Assembly (NCBI GenBank): GCA_025456345.1
Contig: JALOKU010000006.1
Span: 1-64,000 of the forward strand
Length of the DNA stretch: 64,000 nt
Direction: 5' to 3'
From: Vicinamibacterales bacterium
Lineage (GTDB): Bacteria > Acidobacteriota > Vicinamibacteria > Vicinamibacterales > JAKQTR01
A model generated the notes under the pieces. The model was not told where the DNA came from, ran no database searches, and saw only the letters and a list, made by a program, of their open reading frames with translations. Position numbers and translations under genes: made by a program. The stretch's first letter is position 1. Each line of letters opens with the position of its first letter. Of this stretch, positions 25,525 to 33,969 are shown in pieces.

Positions 25525-26991
25525 ATGGTCGCCGCGACCGGCCGCACGCTTCGCAACGCGGGCTGGCTCGCCGCCCAGCGCGTCCTGCACGTGGCCGGGG
25601 CCGCGCTGTTCGCCGTCATCGTGCCGCGGCTGCTCGGGCCAGCCGGCTTCGGCCGCTATGCGCTGCTCGTGTCCGTGTCGATGTGGTTCTCGCTGCTCAG
25701 CGGCCTGGGCGCCGTTTCGATCATGACGCGCAGCGTGCCCCGGCTGGCCGCCGCCGGCGACCAGCTCGGCCTGCGCCGGCTGGCCAGCAGCCTCCTGGCG
25801 CTGCGCGCCCTCACCGGGGCCGCCTCGGCGGCCGGCTACGTCCTGGTTGCGGTGCTGCTGCTCGGTGAGCCCGACCTGGTGGCCGTCGGGCTGGTGGCAG
25901 CCACGGTGGCCCTGCGGGCCGTGGGCAATCTCGGCTTCGCGCTGCTGCTGGGCCTCAACGAAGCGGCCCGCTGGGGGATGGGCGATCTCGCGCGCCGCTG
26001 GCTCACGCTGCCCCTGGTGCCCGCGGGCTATCTCGCGGCAGGCCTTCGCGGCGCGTGCGGGGGCCTCCTCGCCGGCGAGGTGCTGGTGCTCGCGCTCGGC
26101 CTCTGGTGGGCGAGGCCCTATCTGGGCCGGGAGTTCCTCGACCTCAGCCGCCGCCACCTCTCGCCCATCCTGCGCGTCGGCGGGCTGTTCGCCGTAGGCA
26201 ACCTGCTGCTGGCGCTCACGCAGCGCACCGGCGAGGCATTGGTGCGGGTCTCGACGGGGAGCTACGAGGAGGTCGGCTACTTCGGCGCCGCCTACGCGAT
26301 CTACCAGACCATCGCGCACGGTTACTGGCAGGTCGTGGTCTCGCTGGCGCCTCACCTCATCGTCGAACTCGAGCATGGCCGCCGCGACGTCGTGGCCCGC
26401 TGGCTCGAGCGGCTGCTGGCGTATGCGGTGGCGGCGGCCGTGCTGTCGCTCGCCGGCGCGGTGCTGGTGGGCCAGGACCTGGTCACGCTCGTGCTCGGCC
26501 GCGACTACGCGGCGGTCGCGTTCAACATCGTGCCGTTGACCGCCACGCTGGTGGCGCTCGCGGCCGGCCACGTGGCCAGGCTACTCGCCCTCACGCTCGA
26601 CCGGCCCCGCGTCATCATCGCGGCCGCCGGGCTCGAACTCGCCGCGTTCTGGGCCGTCGGCTTTCCCGTCGCCGCGCGTCTGGGCAGCCTGGGCGCGTGC
26701 CTGGCGACCGTGCCCGCGGCGTTCCTCTACGCGTGGTACCTCACCGCGAAGGTCAGGCCGGCGCTGCCGTATGCGCTCACAGCCGCCCGGCGCGCCCTGT
26801 TGTCAGCCGGCGTGTTCGTGCCGCTCGTCCTCCTGCGGGGCCGGTGGGAGCTCAACGCCCTCCTGTTCGCGGCCGGGGCGATCGCGTATGTGTTCGTGCT
26901 CACGCGAGCGCGGGTGGTGTCGGCCGGCGACCTGGCCGAACTGCGCCGCGCGCTGGGCGGCTCGGCCTCCGCGCCGGCGCCGGGCGCGTGA
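25525..26991 (+). CDS. Polysaccharide/oligosaccharide flippase-like membrane protein
   Basis: A 488-residue protein with about 12-14 hydrophobic segments. The N terminus, RTLRNAGWLAAQRVLHVAGAALFAVIVPRLLGPAGFGRYALLVSVSMWFSLLSGLGA, is typical of the Wzx/MATE-like polysaccharide biosynthesis flippases (RLLGPxGFGxYA motif). It probably moves lipid-linked glycan across the inner membrane. No glycosyltransferase cluster accompanies it. A -10-like TAGAAT at 25470-25475 points to a transcript starting near 25482, which supports ATG 25525 over the ATG at 25474. The track's 1175-residue ORF from 23464 is antisense to the OPT gene until this point and is spurious there. Confidence 0.8.
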   Translation: MVAATGRTLRNAGWLAAQRVLHVAGAALFAVIVPRLLGPAGFGRYALLVSVSMWFSLLSGLGAVSIMTRSVPRLAAAGDQLGLRRLASSLLALRALTGAASAAGYVLVAVLLLGEPDLVAVGLVAATVALRAVGNLGFALLLGLNEAARWGMGDLARRWLTLPLVPAGYLAAGLRGACGGLLAGEVLVLALGLWWARPYLGREFLDLSRRHLSPILRVGGLFAVGNLLLALTQRTGEALVRVSTGSYEEVGYFGAAYAIYQTIAHGYWQVVVSLAPHLIVELEHGRRDVVARWLERLLAYAVAAAVLSLAGAVLVGQDLVTLVLGRDYAAVAFNIVPLTATLVALAAGHVARLLALTLDRPRVIIAAAGLELAAFWAVGFPVAARLGSLGACLATVPAAFLYAWYLTAKVRPALPYALTAARRALLSAGVFVPLVLLRGRWELNALLFAAGAIAYVFVLTRARVVSAGDLAELRRALGGSASAPAPGA

Positions 26992-27131
26992 GCCGCAGAG
27001 GAGGCGCCGCCGAGCCCGTTGCGCCCGGCCGCCCGGCTGTGAGTACGATACCCTCGACCTTCAGGCCTGCCCGCCACTGCCGGCAGGCCACGGAACCGTC
27101 TTTCGAGAACGCCCGGAGGCGTGGTGGGACG

Positions 27132-27644
27132 ATGACACACACACGAGCACGCAAGGCGTCGGCTGGGGCCTCGCGCGTCCTGTCGCACGTGGACCCGGAC
27201 GGCCGCGTGAGGATGGTCGATGTGACCGGGAAGCCCGGCACGGCGCGTGAAGCCGTGGCGCGGGGAGTTGTCCACCTCGCGCCCGCGACCATCCGCCTGA
27301 TCCGGTCGGGCCGCATTGCGAAGGGGGATCCCTTGCAGACGGCACGCCTGGCCGGCATCATGGCGGCGAAGAAGACCGCCGAGATCATCCCGCTGTGCCA
27401 CCCGCTGGCCCTCAGCCACTGCGACGTGGCGATCACGCCCAGGCGACAGGGCTACGAGATTGAAGCGCGCGTGCGCACCACGGGACCGACGGGCGTCGAA
27501 ATGGAGGCCCTCACCGCGGTGGCGGCTGCCGGCCTGACCATTTACGACATGGTCAAGGCGGTCGATCGCGCCGTCGTCATCGGCGACATCCGGCTGATTG
27601 AAAAGCGCGGCGGCCGGTCCGGCACGTGGCGGCGCGCGACGTGA
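27132..27644 (+). CDS. moaC: Cyclic pyranopterin monophosphate synthase MoaC
   Basis: A 170-residue enzyme of molybdenum cofactor synthesis that converts the GTP-derived intermediate made by MoaA into cyclic pyranopterin monophosphate. Signatures are the N-terminal SHVDPDGRVRMVDVTGKPGTAREAVARG, KTAEIIPLCHPLALSHCDV (catalytic region), GPTGVEMEALTAVAAAGLTIYDMVKAVDRAV and the C-terminal KRGGRSGTW. About 10 extra residues precede the family's usual start. No other moa or moe gene is adjacent; the gene downstream is a dehydrogenase 14 bases away. Confidence 0.93.
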   Translation: MTHTRARKASAGASRVLSHVDPDGRVRMVDVTGKPGTAREAVARGVVHLAPATIRLIRSGRIAKGDPLQTARLAGIMAAKKTAEIIPLCHPLALSHCDVAITPRRQGYEIEARVRTTGPTGVEMEALTAVAAAGLTIYDMVKAVDRAVVIGDIRLIEKRGGRSGTWRRAT

Positions 27645-27658
27645 AAGGAGGCGGTTTC

Positions 27659-28690
27659 ATGACCCGTTCTCGCGACCGCATGCAGTCGCCGCACGCAGGT
27701 CATGAAGCCGGTCCTTTGGACATTCTCGTCGCGATCTTCAGCGACACAGAGGCGTGGACGATTCCGCGAGCCCGTGTGGACGATCTACGCCGCCGGTTTC
27801 CGGATCTGAGGTTCCTGCACGCCGAGAACGACGAGGAGATGGTGCGCCTCATCCCGACGGCCGAGGTCGGGTTCACCTCCAGGCTGACTGAGCGGGCGTT
27901 CGAGGCCGCGCCCGCCCTGCGCTGGGTCCACAGCCCGGCCGCGGGCGTCGGCAGCATGCTGTTTCCGGCCATGACGGCCAGCCGCGTCGTGATCAGCAAC
28001 TCCCGGGGCATGAACGCCGCGGCGGTAGCCGAGCACGCGCTGATGCTGATGCTGGCGGCCCTGCGGCGCCTGCCGGAGGCGCTGCGCGCGCAGTCGGAAC
28101 GGCGGTGGATCGCCAACGATCTCTCGGGGCTGCCCTCCCTCCGCGGGCGCGCGCTGCTTGTCGCCGGTCTCGGCGCCATCGGGTGCGAGCTGGCCAGGAT
28201 GGCGTCAGGCCTGGGCATGCGCGTTGTCGGCACGAGGCGAGAAACCGGCGAACCGCTGCCCGACGGCGTCGCCGAGGCGCACCGCCCGTCGGCGCTGCCG
28301 GCCCTGCTTCCCCGCGCCGACGTCGTGGTGCTCGCGGCGCCGCTCACCTCCGGGACCCGCGGCATGATCGGCGCGGCGGAGCTGGCGCTGATGAAGCCAT
28401 CGGCGTGGCTGGTCAACGTGGCGCGCGGGAAGCTCGTCGACCAGCCGGCCCTCATCCAGGCGCTGGAGCGCGGGGCGATTGCCGGCGCCGCCCTGGACGT
28501 CTTCGAGCACGAACCCCTGCCGGCGGCGAGCCCGCTGTGGTCGATGCCCAACGTCATCGTCACGCCGCACGTCGCCGGCTTTCGCGACGACTACTGGGAG
28601 GCGGCCACCGAGCTGTTCGCGGCAAGTCTCTGCCGCTATCTCGCCGGCGAAGCCGTGGCGAACATCGTCGATAAACGGGCGGGATACTGA
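27659..28690 (+). CDS. D-isomer-specific 2-hydroxyacid dehydrogenase family protein
   Basis: A 343-residue NAD-dependent dehydrogenase. The start, ATG 27659, follows a strong AAAGGAGG by 7 bases; the track start at 27626 overlaps the end of moaC. The NAD-binding domain shows LLVAGLGAIGCELARMASGLGMRVVGTRR (GxGxxG), and the later signatures ADVVVLAAPLTSGTRGMIGAAELALMKPSAWLVNVARGKLVDQPALIQALERGAIAGAALDVFEHEPLP and the catalytic His in TPHVAGFRDDY. It reduces a 2-keto acid or oxidises the D-2-hydroxyacid; the substrate is unspecified. It is likely cotranscribed with moaC by proximity. Confidence 0.88.
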   Translation: MTRSRDRMQSPHAGHEAGPLDILVAIFSDTEAWTIPRARVDDLRRRFPDLRFLHAENDEEMVRLIPTAEVGFTSRLTERAFEAAPALRWVHSPAAGVGSMLFPAMTASRVVISNSRGMNAAAVAEHALMLMLAALRRLPEALRAQSERRWIANDLSGLPSLRGRALLVAGLGAIGCELARMASGLGMRVVGTRRETGEPLPDGVAEAHRPSALPALLPRADVVVLAAPLTSGTRGMIGAAELALMKPSAWLVNVARGKLVDQPALIQALERGAIAGAALDVFEHEPLPAASPLWSMPNVIVTPHVAGFRDDYWEAATELFAASLCRYLAGEAVANIVDKRAGY

Positions 28691-28741
28691 CCCGACTGGC
28701 GATCAGGGCGGTCGAAAGGGCGTGTGCCGGCGATTCGGGCG

Positions 28742-28770
28742 TTGACGCTGGACGGGAAGTGGTTTACGGT
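28742..28770 (+). promoter_or_regulatory. Promoter of the acyl-CoA synthetase gene
   Basis: TTGACG (28742-28747) and TACGGT (28765-28770) are spaced by 17 bases. Transcription would begin near 28777, a few bases from the start codon at 28785, so the leader is eight bases or so and lacks a ribosome site. Confidence 0.5.
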
Positions 28771-28784
28771 AAACACGCTTGCGC

Positions 28785-30638
28785 ATGACTGTCCCCGAAC
28801 CCGATACCGCCCCGGTCGCCACGCTCGCCGAACTGCCGCTCTATCTGGCCGGCCGGTTCGATCGGCCGGTCCTGCTCCGGCGCTGTGTGGCCGAGGGGTT
28901 CGAGGAGTTCTCCACCCGCGAGTTCGTCGACCAGACCCGGGCGCTGAGCCTCGGGCTCCGCCAGTTCGGCATCGGGTCAGGAGACCGCGTCGGCCTCGTC
29001 TGCGAGAGCCGTCCCGAGTGGTCGATCGCCGACCTCGCGATCCTCACGGCCGGGGCCGTCAACGTTCCGGTCTACCCGACGCTGTCGGCCACGCAGACAC
29101 GCTTCATCCTCCACGACGCCGGCGTCAAGGTGGTGGTCGTCTCGGACGACATCCAACTCGCGAAGATTCTCGGACTGGCCCCGGAACTGCCGGCCCTGAC
29201 GACGGTGATCGTGGTGGTGCCCGCCGCCGCTCCAGGCGTCAGGCCGGCCGGCGGGCCGGCAGTCCATGCCCTGCGGGACGTGGTCGCCGAGGGCCGGGCG
29301 CGTGTGGCCGCCGACGCCTCTCTCGTGCGGCAGTACGAAGCGCAGGCACGGCGGGTCGGCGCGGGCGACGTCGCCACGATCATCTACACGTCGGGGACAA
29401 CGGGCCACCCCAAGGGCGTGGTGCTCACGCACCGGAACATCCTCTCGAACCTCATGGCGGTGAACGCCGTCGTGCAGATCCGCGGGGACGATGAGCCGCT
29501 CTCGTTCCTGCCGTTGAGCCACGTGTTCGAGCGGCTGGCGCTCTACCTGTTCCTCGTGCTCGGCTGCCAGGTGAGCTTCGCCGAATCGCTGCAGACCGTG
29601 TCGCGGGACCTGGTGCGGGTGCGGCCGACAATCATGACCGGGGTCCCGCGCGTGTTCGAGAAGTTCCATCACGCGGTACTCGACGCGCTGGCCAGCGCGC
29701 CGGCTGCCCGGAAGGCCTTGTTCCACTGGGCGCTGCGAGTCGGGTCGGCGGTTGCGGGCGCGCGGCTGGCCCGGAAGCGGCCGCCGATGTGGGCCGCGCT
29801 CCAGCGGCCGTTGGCAGACGCCCTCGTGCTCAGCAAGATCCGGGCGCGCATCGGAGGCCGCCTGCGGCTGATGGTGTCGGGAAGCGCGCCGCTGGCCCAC
29901 ACGACCGGGGAGTTCCTCTTCGCGGTGGGATTGCCGATCAGCGAGGCCTACGGCCTCACGGAGAGTTCGCCCGGCATCACGGCCAACCCTCCCGGCGCCG
30001 TCCGCCTGGGCACGGTCGGCATCCCGGTTCCCGGCGTCGAGGTCCGGATCGCAGACGACGGCGAGGTGTTGGCGCGTGGGCCCAACATCATGCAGGGCTA
30101 CTTCAACCGTCCCGCGGAAACGGCGGCGGCCCTGCGCGACGGGTGGCTGCACACCGGCGACATCGGCCACCTCGACGCCGACGGCTACCTGACGATCACG
30201 GATCGCAAAAAGGACCTCATCGTCACGTCGGGCGGCAAGAACATCGCGCCGGCCCCGATTGAGCTGCGGCTCAAGGAAAGCCCGCTCGTCTCGGAGGCGG
30301 TGCTCGTCGGCGACCGGCGCAAGTTCCCGGCCGCGCTGATCATCCCGGACTTCGTGATGCTCGAGGAGCATCTGCGGGAGGCGGGTGCCCCGTCAGGGTC
30401 GCGCGAGGAGTTGACGGCCCGCGCCGACGTCCAGGCGATCTACCAGGCCATCCTCGACGAGATCAACGTCAACCTGGCCCAGTTCGAGAAGATCAAGCAG
30501 TTCGCGCTCCTGCCCAAGGAGATGACGATCGAAGGCGGCGAGCTGACGCCGACGATGAAGATCCGGCGGAGGGTCGTCGAGCAGCACTGGGCGCCGGTCA
30601 TCGAGCAACTCTACGCCCGCGAGCCCGCCTCCCTTTAG
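28785..30638 (+). CDS. Long-chain acyl-CoA synthetase (AMP-binding)
   Basis: A 617-residue adenylate-forming enzyme that activates fatty acids to acyl-CoA through an acyl-AMP. Core motifs: TIIYTSGTTGHPKGVVLTHRN (P-loop), SFLPLSHVFERL, GVPRVFEKFHHAVLD, LMVSGSAPLAHTTGEFLFAVGLPISEAYGLTESSPGITAN, DGWLHTGDIGHLDADGYLTITDRKKDLIVTSGGKNIAP and the C-terminal catalytic Lys in LTPTMKIRRRVV. Order and length match the FadD15/long-chain group rather than short-chain synthetases. The stop overlaps by four bases the stop of the convergent signal peptidase gene. ATG 28785 is preferred to the TTG two codons earlier. Confidence 0.9.
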   Translation: MTVPEPDTAPVATLAELPLYLAGRFDRPVLLRRCVAEGFEEFSTREFVDQTRALSLGLRQFGIGSGDRVGLVCESRPEWSIADLAILTAGAVNVPVYPTLSATQTRFILHDAGVKVVVVSDDIQLAKILGLAPELPALTTVIVVVPAAAPGVRPAGGPAVHALRDVVAEGRARVAADASLVRQYEAQARRVGAGDVATIIYTSGTTGHPKGVVLTHRNILSNLMAVNAVVQIRGDDEPLSFLPLSHVFERLALYLFLVLGCQVSFAESLQTVSRDLVRVRPTIMTGVPRVFEKFHHAVLDALASAPAARKALFHWALRVGSAVAGARLARKRPPMWAALQRPLADALVLSKIRARIGGRLRLMVSGSAPLAHTTGEFLFAVGLPISEAYGLTESSPGITANPPGAVRLGTVGIPVPGVEVRIADDGEVLARGPNIMQGYFNRPAETAAALRDGWLHTGDIGHLDADGYLTITDRKKDLIVTSGGKNIAPAPIELRLKESPLVSEAVLVGDRRKFPAALIIPDFVMLEEHLREAGAPSGSREELTARADVQAIYQAILDEINVNLAQFEKIKQFALLPKEMTIEGGELTPTMKIRRRVVEQHWAPVIEQLYAREPASL

Positions 30639-31213
30639 AAGAGCTTGGCCTCCGGAATCGGCCACCACCGCACCTGCACGCGGCCGATGATGTACCGCTT
30701 CGGCACCATGCCCCAGTGGCGGCTGTCGGAGCTGTTGTTCCGGTGGTCGCCCATGACGAAGTAGTAACCCTCGGGGATGACCTGGGGTCCCCAGTCGTCG
30801 TGGCTCCGGAACTCGGGCGAGACGTAGCTGTCGTCGAGCGGCAGGTCGTTGACCAGGACACGGCCGTCGGTGATCTTCACGATGTCGCCTTCTTCGGCGA
30901 TGACCCGCTTCACGAACGACTTGTCCGGGTTGAGGGGGTAGTAGAGCATCACGATGTCGCCCCGTCCCGGCGAGCTGAGCTTGTAGACCGCCTTGTTCAC
31001 GATGAGGCGGTCCTGGTCCTGCAGCGTGGGCGCCATGCTCTGGCCCTCGACCCGGGCCACCTGGAAGCCGAACGTCACGATGAGAGTGGCGTACACGGCG
31101 GCCGCGCCGAGCGTGCGCACCCAGGCCACCAGTTCAGCGCGGACAATCGCCCAGCGGCGCGAGGACCTGGACGCGCGCGGCGCCGGGGCCACCGGGGCGT
31201 TGGCGTGCGCCAT
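30635..31213 (-). CDS. lepB: Signal peptidase I
   Basis: A 192-residue type I signal peptidase that removes signal peptides from Sec and Tat exported proteins. From ATG 31213 (MAHANAPVAPAP) there is a membrane anchor (LGAAAVYATLIVTFGFQVARV), then GQSMAPTLQDQDRLIVNKAVY with the catalytic Ser59, SFVKRVIAEEGD with the catalytic Lys102, and GYYFVMGDHRNNSSDSRHWGMVPKRYIIGRV, the family's last conserved box. All catalytic boxes are intact. The track's start at 31378 would add residues antisense to the response regulator gene and is unlikely. It lies 59 bases after the LytR-type gene on the same strand, so it may be on the same transcript. Confidence 0.92.
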   Translation of the reverse strand: MAHANAPVAPAPRASRSSRRWAIVRAELVAWVRTLGAAAVYATLIVTFGFQVARVEGQSMAPTLQDQDRLIVNKAVYKLSSPGRGDIVMLYYPLNPDKSFVKRVIAEEGDIVKITDGRVLVNDLPLDDSYVSPEFRSHDDWGPQVIPEGYYFVMGDHRNNSSDSRHWGMVPKRYIIGRVQVRWWPIPEAKLF

Positions 31214-31272
31214 CTGGTCGCCGTACGGCCTGGCGAATCCGCTTTCGGGGAGGATGGGAAGACTGCCGGGAT

Positions 31273-32049
31273 CTACAGCTTCAGGTAGTCCCGGAGCCGC
31301 TTGGTCTGGGATCGGCTCACCGGGATCTCCGTGCCTTTCCCGTCCTTCATCCTGAGCATGTAGTTCCGGCTGAACCAAGGGACTATCTCCTTGATCTTGC
31401 TGATGTTCACGAGGTGCGAGCGGTGGACGCGCCAGAACAGGTCCGGGTCCAGCCGGGCCTGCAACTCGTCGAGCGTACGGTAGTTTGACGTTCCGGCCAG
31501 TTGCGCGGTTGCCACTGCAATTGTATCCCCGTCCACCGAGGCGTGGATCACGTCGTCGGCCTGGACGAGCAGGAACCGGTCGCCGACCTTGATCGCCAGC
31601 TGATCGCGGCGGCGCGTGCGGTCCGCCAGCATCCGCACCAGGTGATCGATCCGCTCGTCTCGCGGCTGGTCGAGCGACAGGCGCCGGCGCACCCGCTCCA
31701 GCGCCTGCTCGAGACGCCGCTGTTCGACGGGCTTCAGCAGGTAGTCGACCGCGTTGACATCGAAGGCCTCGACGGCGTACTGGTCGTAAGCGGTGACGAA
31801 GACGACCCAGGGCGCGGCGGACCCGGTCTGGGCGAGGAGGTTCGCGACCTCGAAGCCGGTGAGGCCCGGCATCTGGATGTCGAGGAACGCCACCTGGGGC
31901 GCGAGCGTGCCGATGACCTCGAGGGCGCTGACGCCGTTGTCGGCCTGGCCGACAACCTTGACGCCTTCGACCTGGCCGAGCAGGAAGCAGAGTTCCTCGC
32001 GGGCCGGCTGCTCGTCGTCGACCACCACCGCACGAAGTTCGGCGCTCAT
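31273..32049 (-). CDS. LytR/AlgR-type response regulator (LytTR DNA-binding)
   Basis: A 258-residue response regulator. The receiver domain (residues 1-125) has VVDDEQPAREEL, phospho-acceptor Asp in VAFLDIQMPGLTGFEV, the Thr in FVTAYDQYAVEAFDVNAVDYLLKP and the conserved Lys. Residues about 150-258 are a LytTR domain (IKVGDRFLLVQADDVIHASVDGDTIAVAT, LFWRVHRSHLVNISKIKEIVPWFSRNYMLRMKDGKGTEIPVSRSQTKRLRDYL). Its ATG overlaps the kinase gene stop as ATGA, so the kinase is its partner. Typical targets are genes for cell-envelope or extracellular functions; none is evident here. Confidence 0.92.
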   Translation of the reverse strand: MSAELRAVVVDDEQPAREELCFLLGQVEGVKVVGQADNGVSALEVIGTLAPQVAFLDIQMPGLTGFEVANLLAQTGSAAPWVVFVTAYDQYAVEAFDVNAVDYLLKPVEQRRLEQALERVRRRLSLDQPRDERIDHLVRMLADRTRRRDQLAIKVGDRFLLVQADDVIHASVDGDTIAVATAQLAGTSNYRTLDELQARLDPDLFWRVHRSHLVNISKIKEIVPWFSRNYMLRMKDGKGTEIPVSRSQTKRLRDYLKL

Positions 32050-33383
32050 GCGGACGCCCCGTTGACGGAGGCGAGATCGGGAACCTCGATGCGCGCCACC
32101 GTGCCGCGGCCGGGCTCGCTCGTCAGATGGAGGACGGCCAGTTCGCCGTAGATCACCCGCAGGCGCTCGCCGACGTTGCGCAGGCCGATCCCGCTGCCGC
32201 CGCCGTCCGCGCCGCCGAACACCTGGTCGAGCCGTTCGCCGGTCATGCCCAGACCATTATCCTCCACTTCGATGATCGTCCGGCCGTGCTCGCGGAAGCT
32301 GCGCATGATGATCCGCCCGCCGCCGACCTTGGGGGCGATCCCGTGTTTGATGGAGTTCTCGACCAGCGGCTGCAGGATCATGCTGGGGACCACGCCGTCG
32401 AGGGTGTCGGGGCTGAACGCCCGTTCGATCCGGAGCTGGGGCCCGAACCGCACCGCCTCGATGTCCAGGTACTCGTCCACCGAAGCCAGCTCCTCCCGCA
32501 GCGAGGCGAAGGGCTCGCTGTGGCGCAGCCGCCGGCGCAGCATGCTCGAGAGTTTGAGGATGAGCGTGCGCGCCGCCTCGGGCTTGGTCCGGACCAGCGA
32601 CGAGATCGAGGCGAGCGTGTTGAAGAGGAAATGCGGGTTGATCTGGTTGGTGAGGGCGTCGATCCGGGCCTTCATGAGCAGCTTCTCCTGCTCGCGGACC
32701 CGGTGCTCGATGCGGGCGTCGTTCCAGATCTTGATCGGGGCGGCGATGCAGAGAATCGTCCCGAGGTAGACCATCACCGTCTGGAACGGCGTCGTTGGCT
32801 CGAGCGCGTAAATCCGCGCCGGCCACCGGTGGTCGATCATGAGCTGAAGCAGCTGCAGCGCCATCGGCGCCGAGAGCAGGACAATCTGCCAGTCGATCTC
32901 GAAGCGCCGGAAGACCCGCCAGACGTAACGGGGCACGTCGCCGAGCACGAACGGCGAGAAACGCCAGATCGCTTCCTTGGGGCAGGCCTCCCGGATGCCG
33001 CCGGCTGCGAAGCCGCAGCCGACCGCGAAGGGCAGCGCCGCCCATTCGCGGGCGAACATCGCGGGCGTGCCCAGCATGGCCCCGACCAGCGCCCCGCCCC
33101 AGGGGCCGGTGACGAGCCCGGCCAGGAACGCCCCTTCCAGCGTGATGTCGAGCCCGTTGTACTGCAGGAGCAGGCGCGCCACGACGCCCGCCGTCAGGAG
33201 CAGGCCGAAGGTGAAGGCGAAGAAGAACTTCATCGGCCAGCCGCGCCGCTCGTGGATCAGGAGGTCGCGGAACCGATGGTAGCGGACCACCATGACCGCC
33301 AGGAGCGACACGGCGGCGATGCGGACGATGAGGGTGACCAGCAGCAGCTGCTGCTGGTCCAGGGTTGCGCCGGACTGGCCCAC
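32046..33383 (-). CDS. LytS-like sensor histidine kinase
   Basis: A 445-residue membrane histidine kinase starting at GTG 33383. The N-terminal 190 residues carry about six hydrophobic segments resembling the 5TM-LYT sensor region (FFFAFTFGLLLTAGVVARLLL, LEGAFLAGLVTGPWGGALVGAMLG). The His kinase box is ALTNQINPHFLFNTLASISSLVR (His_kinase family), and the ATPase domain has MILQPLVENSIKHGIAP, VEDNGLGM and GSGIGLRNVGERL. It would phosphorylate the overlapping LytTR regulator. The predicted promoter places the first transcribed base at the GTG itself, so translation would be leaderless. The track's longer ORF crosses that promoter. Confidence 0.88.
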   Translation of the reverse strand: MGQSGATLDQQQLLLVTLIVRIAAVSLLAVMVVRYHRFRDLLIHERRGWPMKFFFAFTFGLLLTAGVVARLLLQYNGLDITLEGAFLAGLVTGPWGGALVGAMLGTPAMFAREWAALPFAVGCGFAAGGIREACPKEAIWRFSPFVLGDVPRYVWRVFRRFEIDWQIVLLSAPMALQLLQLMIDHRWPARIYALEPTTPFQTVMVYLGTILCIAAPIKIWNDARIEHRVREQEKLLMKARIDALTNQINPHFLFNTLASISSLVRTKPEAARTLILKLSSMLRRRLRHSEPFASLREELASVDEYLDIEAVRFGPQLRIERAFSPDTLDGVVPSMILQPLVENSIKHGIAPKVGGGRIIMRSFREHGRTIIEVEDNGLGMTGERLDQVFGGADGGGSGIGLRNVGERLRVIYGELAVLHLTSEPGRGTVARIEVPDLASVNGASA

Positions 33384-33389
33384 GGCACG

Positions 33390-33419
33390 ACTATAGCGGC
33401 CGGTCTGGAAGCCTGTCAA
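33390..33419 (-). promoter_or_regulatory. Strong promoter of the LytS/LytR operon, apparently leaderless
   Basis: On the minus strand TTGACA (33419-33414), an 18-base spacer and TATAGT (33395-33390) form a near-consensus promoter. The expected +1, seven bases past the -10 box, is 33383, the first base of the GTG start codon. Confidence 0.65.
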
Positions 33420-33517
33420 ACCGCTGAAGATGAACGTGTTATGATGACCCGGACAGTGACAGCAAGGCTGACGGGGGCCTTCTTCTGGGCGCCGCTTGCG
33501 GTGCGGAGGCATGCCGG

Positions 33518-33955
33518 ATGATTCGTCCTTTTCTTCTCGGGTTCGCTACGACGCTTCGGCACTTCTTCAAGAAACCCATCACGGTCAATTACCCGGCGCA
33601 GAAGGTGCCCGTCTTTCCGAAATACCGCGGCAAGCAGGTGCTGATGCGCGACGAGGACGGCCTCGAGAAGTGCGTGGCCTGCGGCCTCTGCTCGGTGGCC
33701 TGCCCGGCGGATGCGATCTACCTCGAGGCGGCGGAAAACGACGGCTCGGTCGCCGCCGGCCCGCGCTACGCGAAGACCTACCAGATCCACAAGACGCGCT
33801 GCATTTTCTGCGGGTACTGCGAGGAGGCCTGCCCGGTGGCGGCCATCTTCATGGGCAAGGACTACGAACTCGCGGTCTACAGCAACAAGGACTTCATCTG
33901 GGACAAGCAGGACCTGCTCGTCCCCGCTCAGCCGGCCGCTGCTGGCGGCCGCTGA
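33518..33955 (+). CDS. nuoI: NADH-quinone oxidoreductase subunit I-like ferredoxin (orphan)
   Basis: A 145-residue protein with the NuoI pattern: FLLGFATTLRHFFKKPITVNYP, PVFPKYRGKQVLMRDEDGLEKCVACGLCSVACPADAIYLEAAEN, then RYAKTYQIHKTRCIFCGYCEEACPVAAIFMGKDYELA. The two CxxCxxCxxxCP sets bind two 4Fe-4S clusters that carry electrons through the peripheral arm of respiratory complex I. No other nuo gene lies in the window; a phosphoesterase gene begins 15 bases downstream. It could be a dispersed complex I gene or a second copy used elsewhere. Length is in the short range for the family. Confidence 0.88.
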   Translation: MIRPFLLGFATTLRHFFKKPITVNYPAQKVPVFPKYRGKQVLMRDEDGLEKCVACGLCSVACPADAIYLEAAENDGSVAAGPRYAKTYQIHKTRCIFCGYCEEACPVAAIFMGKDYELAVYSNKDFIWDKQDLLVPAQPAAAGGR

Positions 33956-33969
33956 CGCGCCAGACGCCG

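Noticed and set aside
27064-27089. Hairpin GGCCTGCC/GGCAGGCC upstream of moaC as a molybdenum cofactor riboswitch
   Set aside because: Only a simple 8-bp stem is visible; the multi-stem Moco RNA motif is not.
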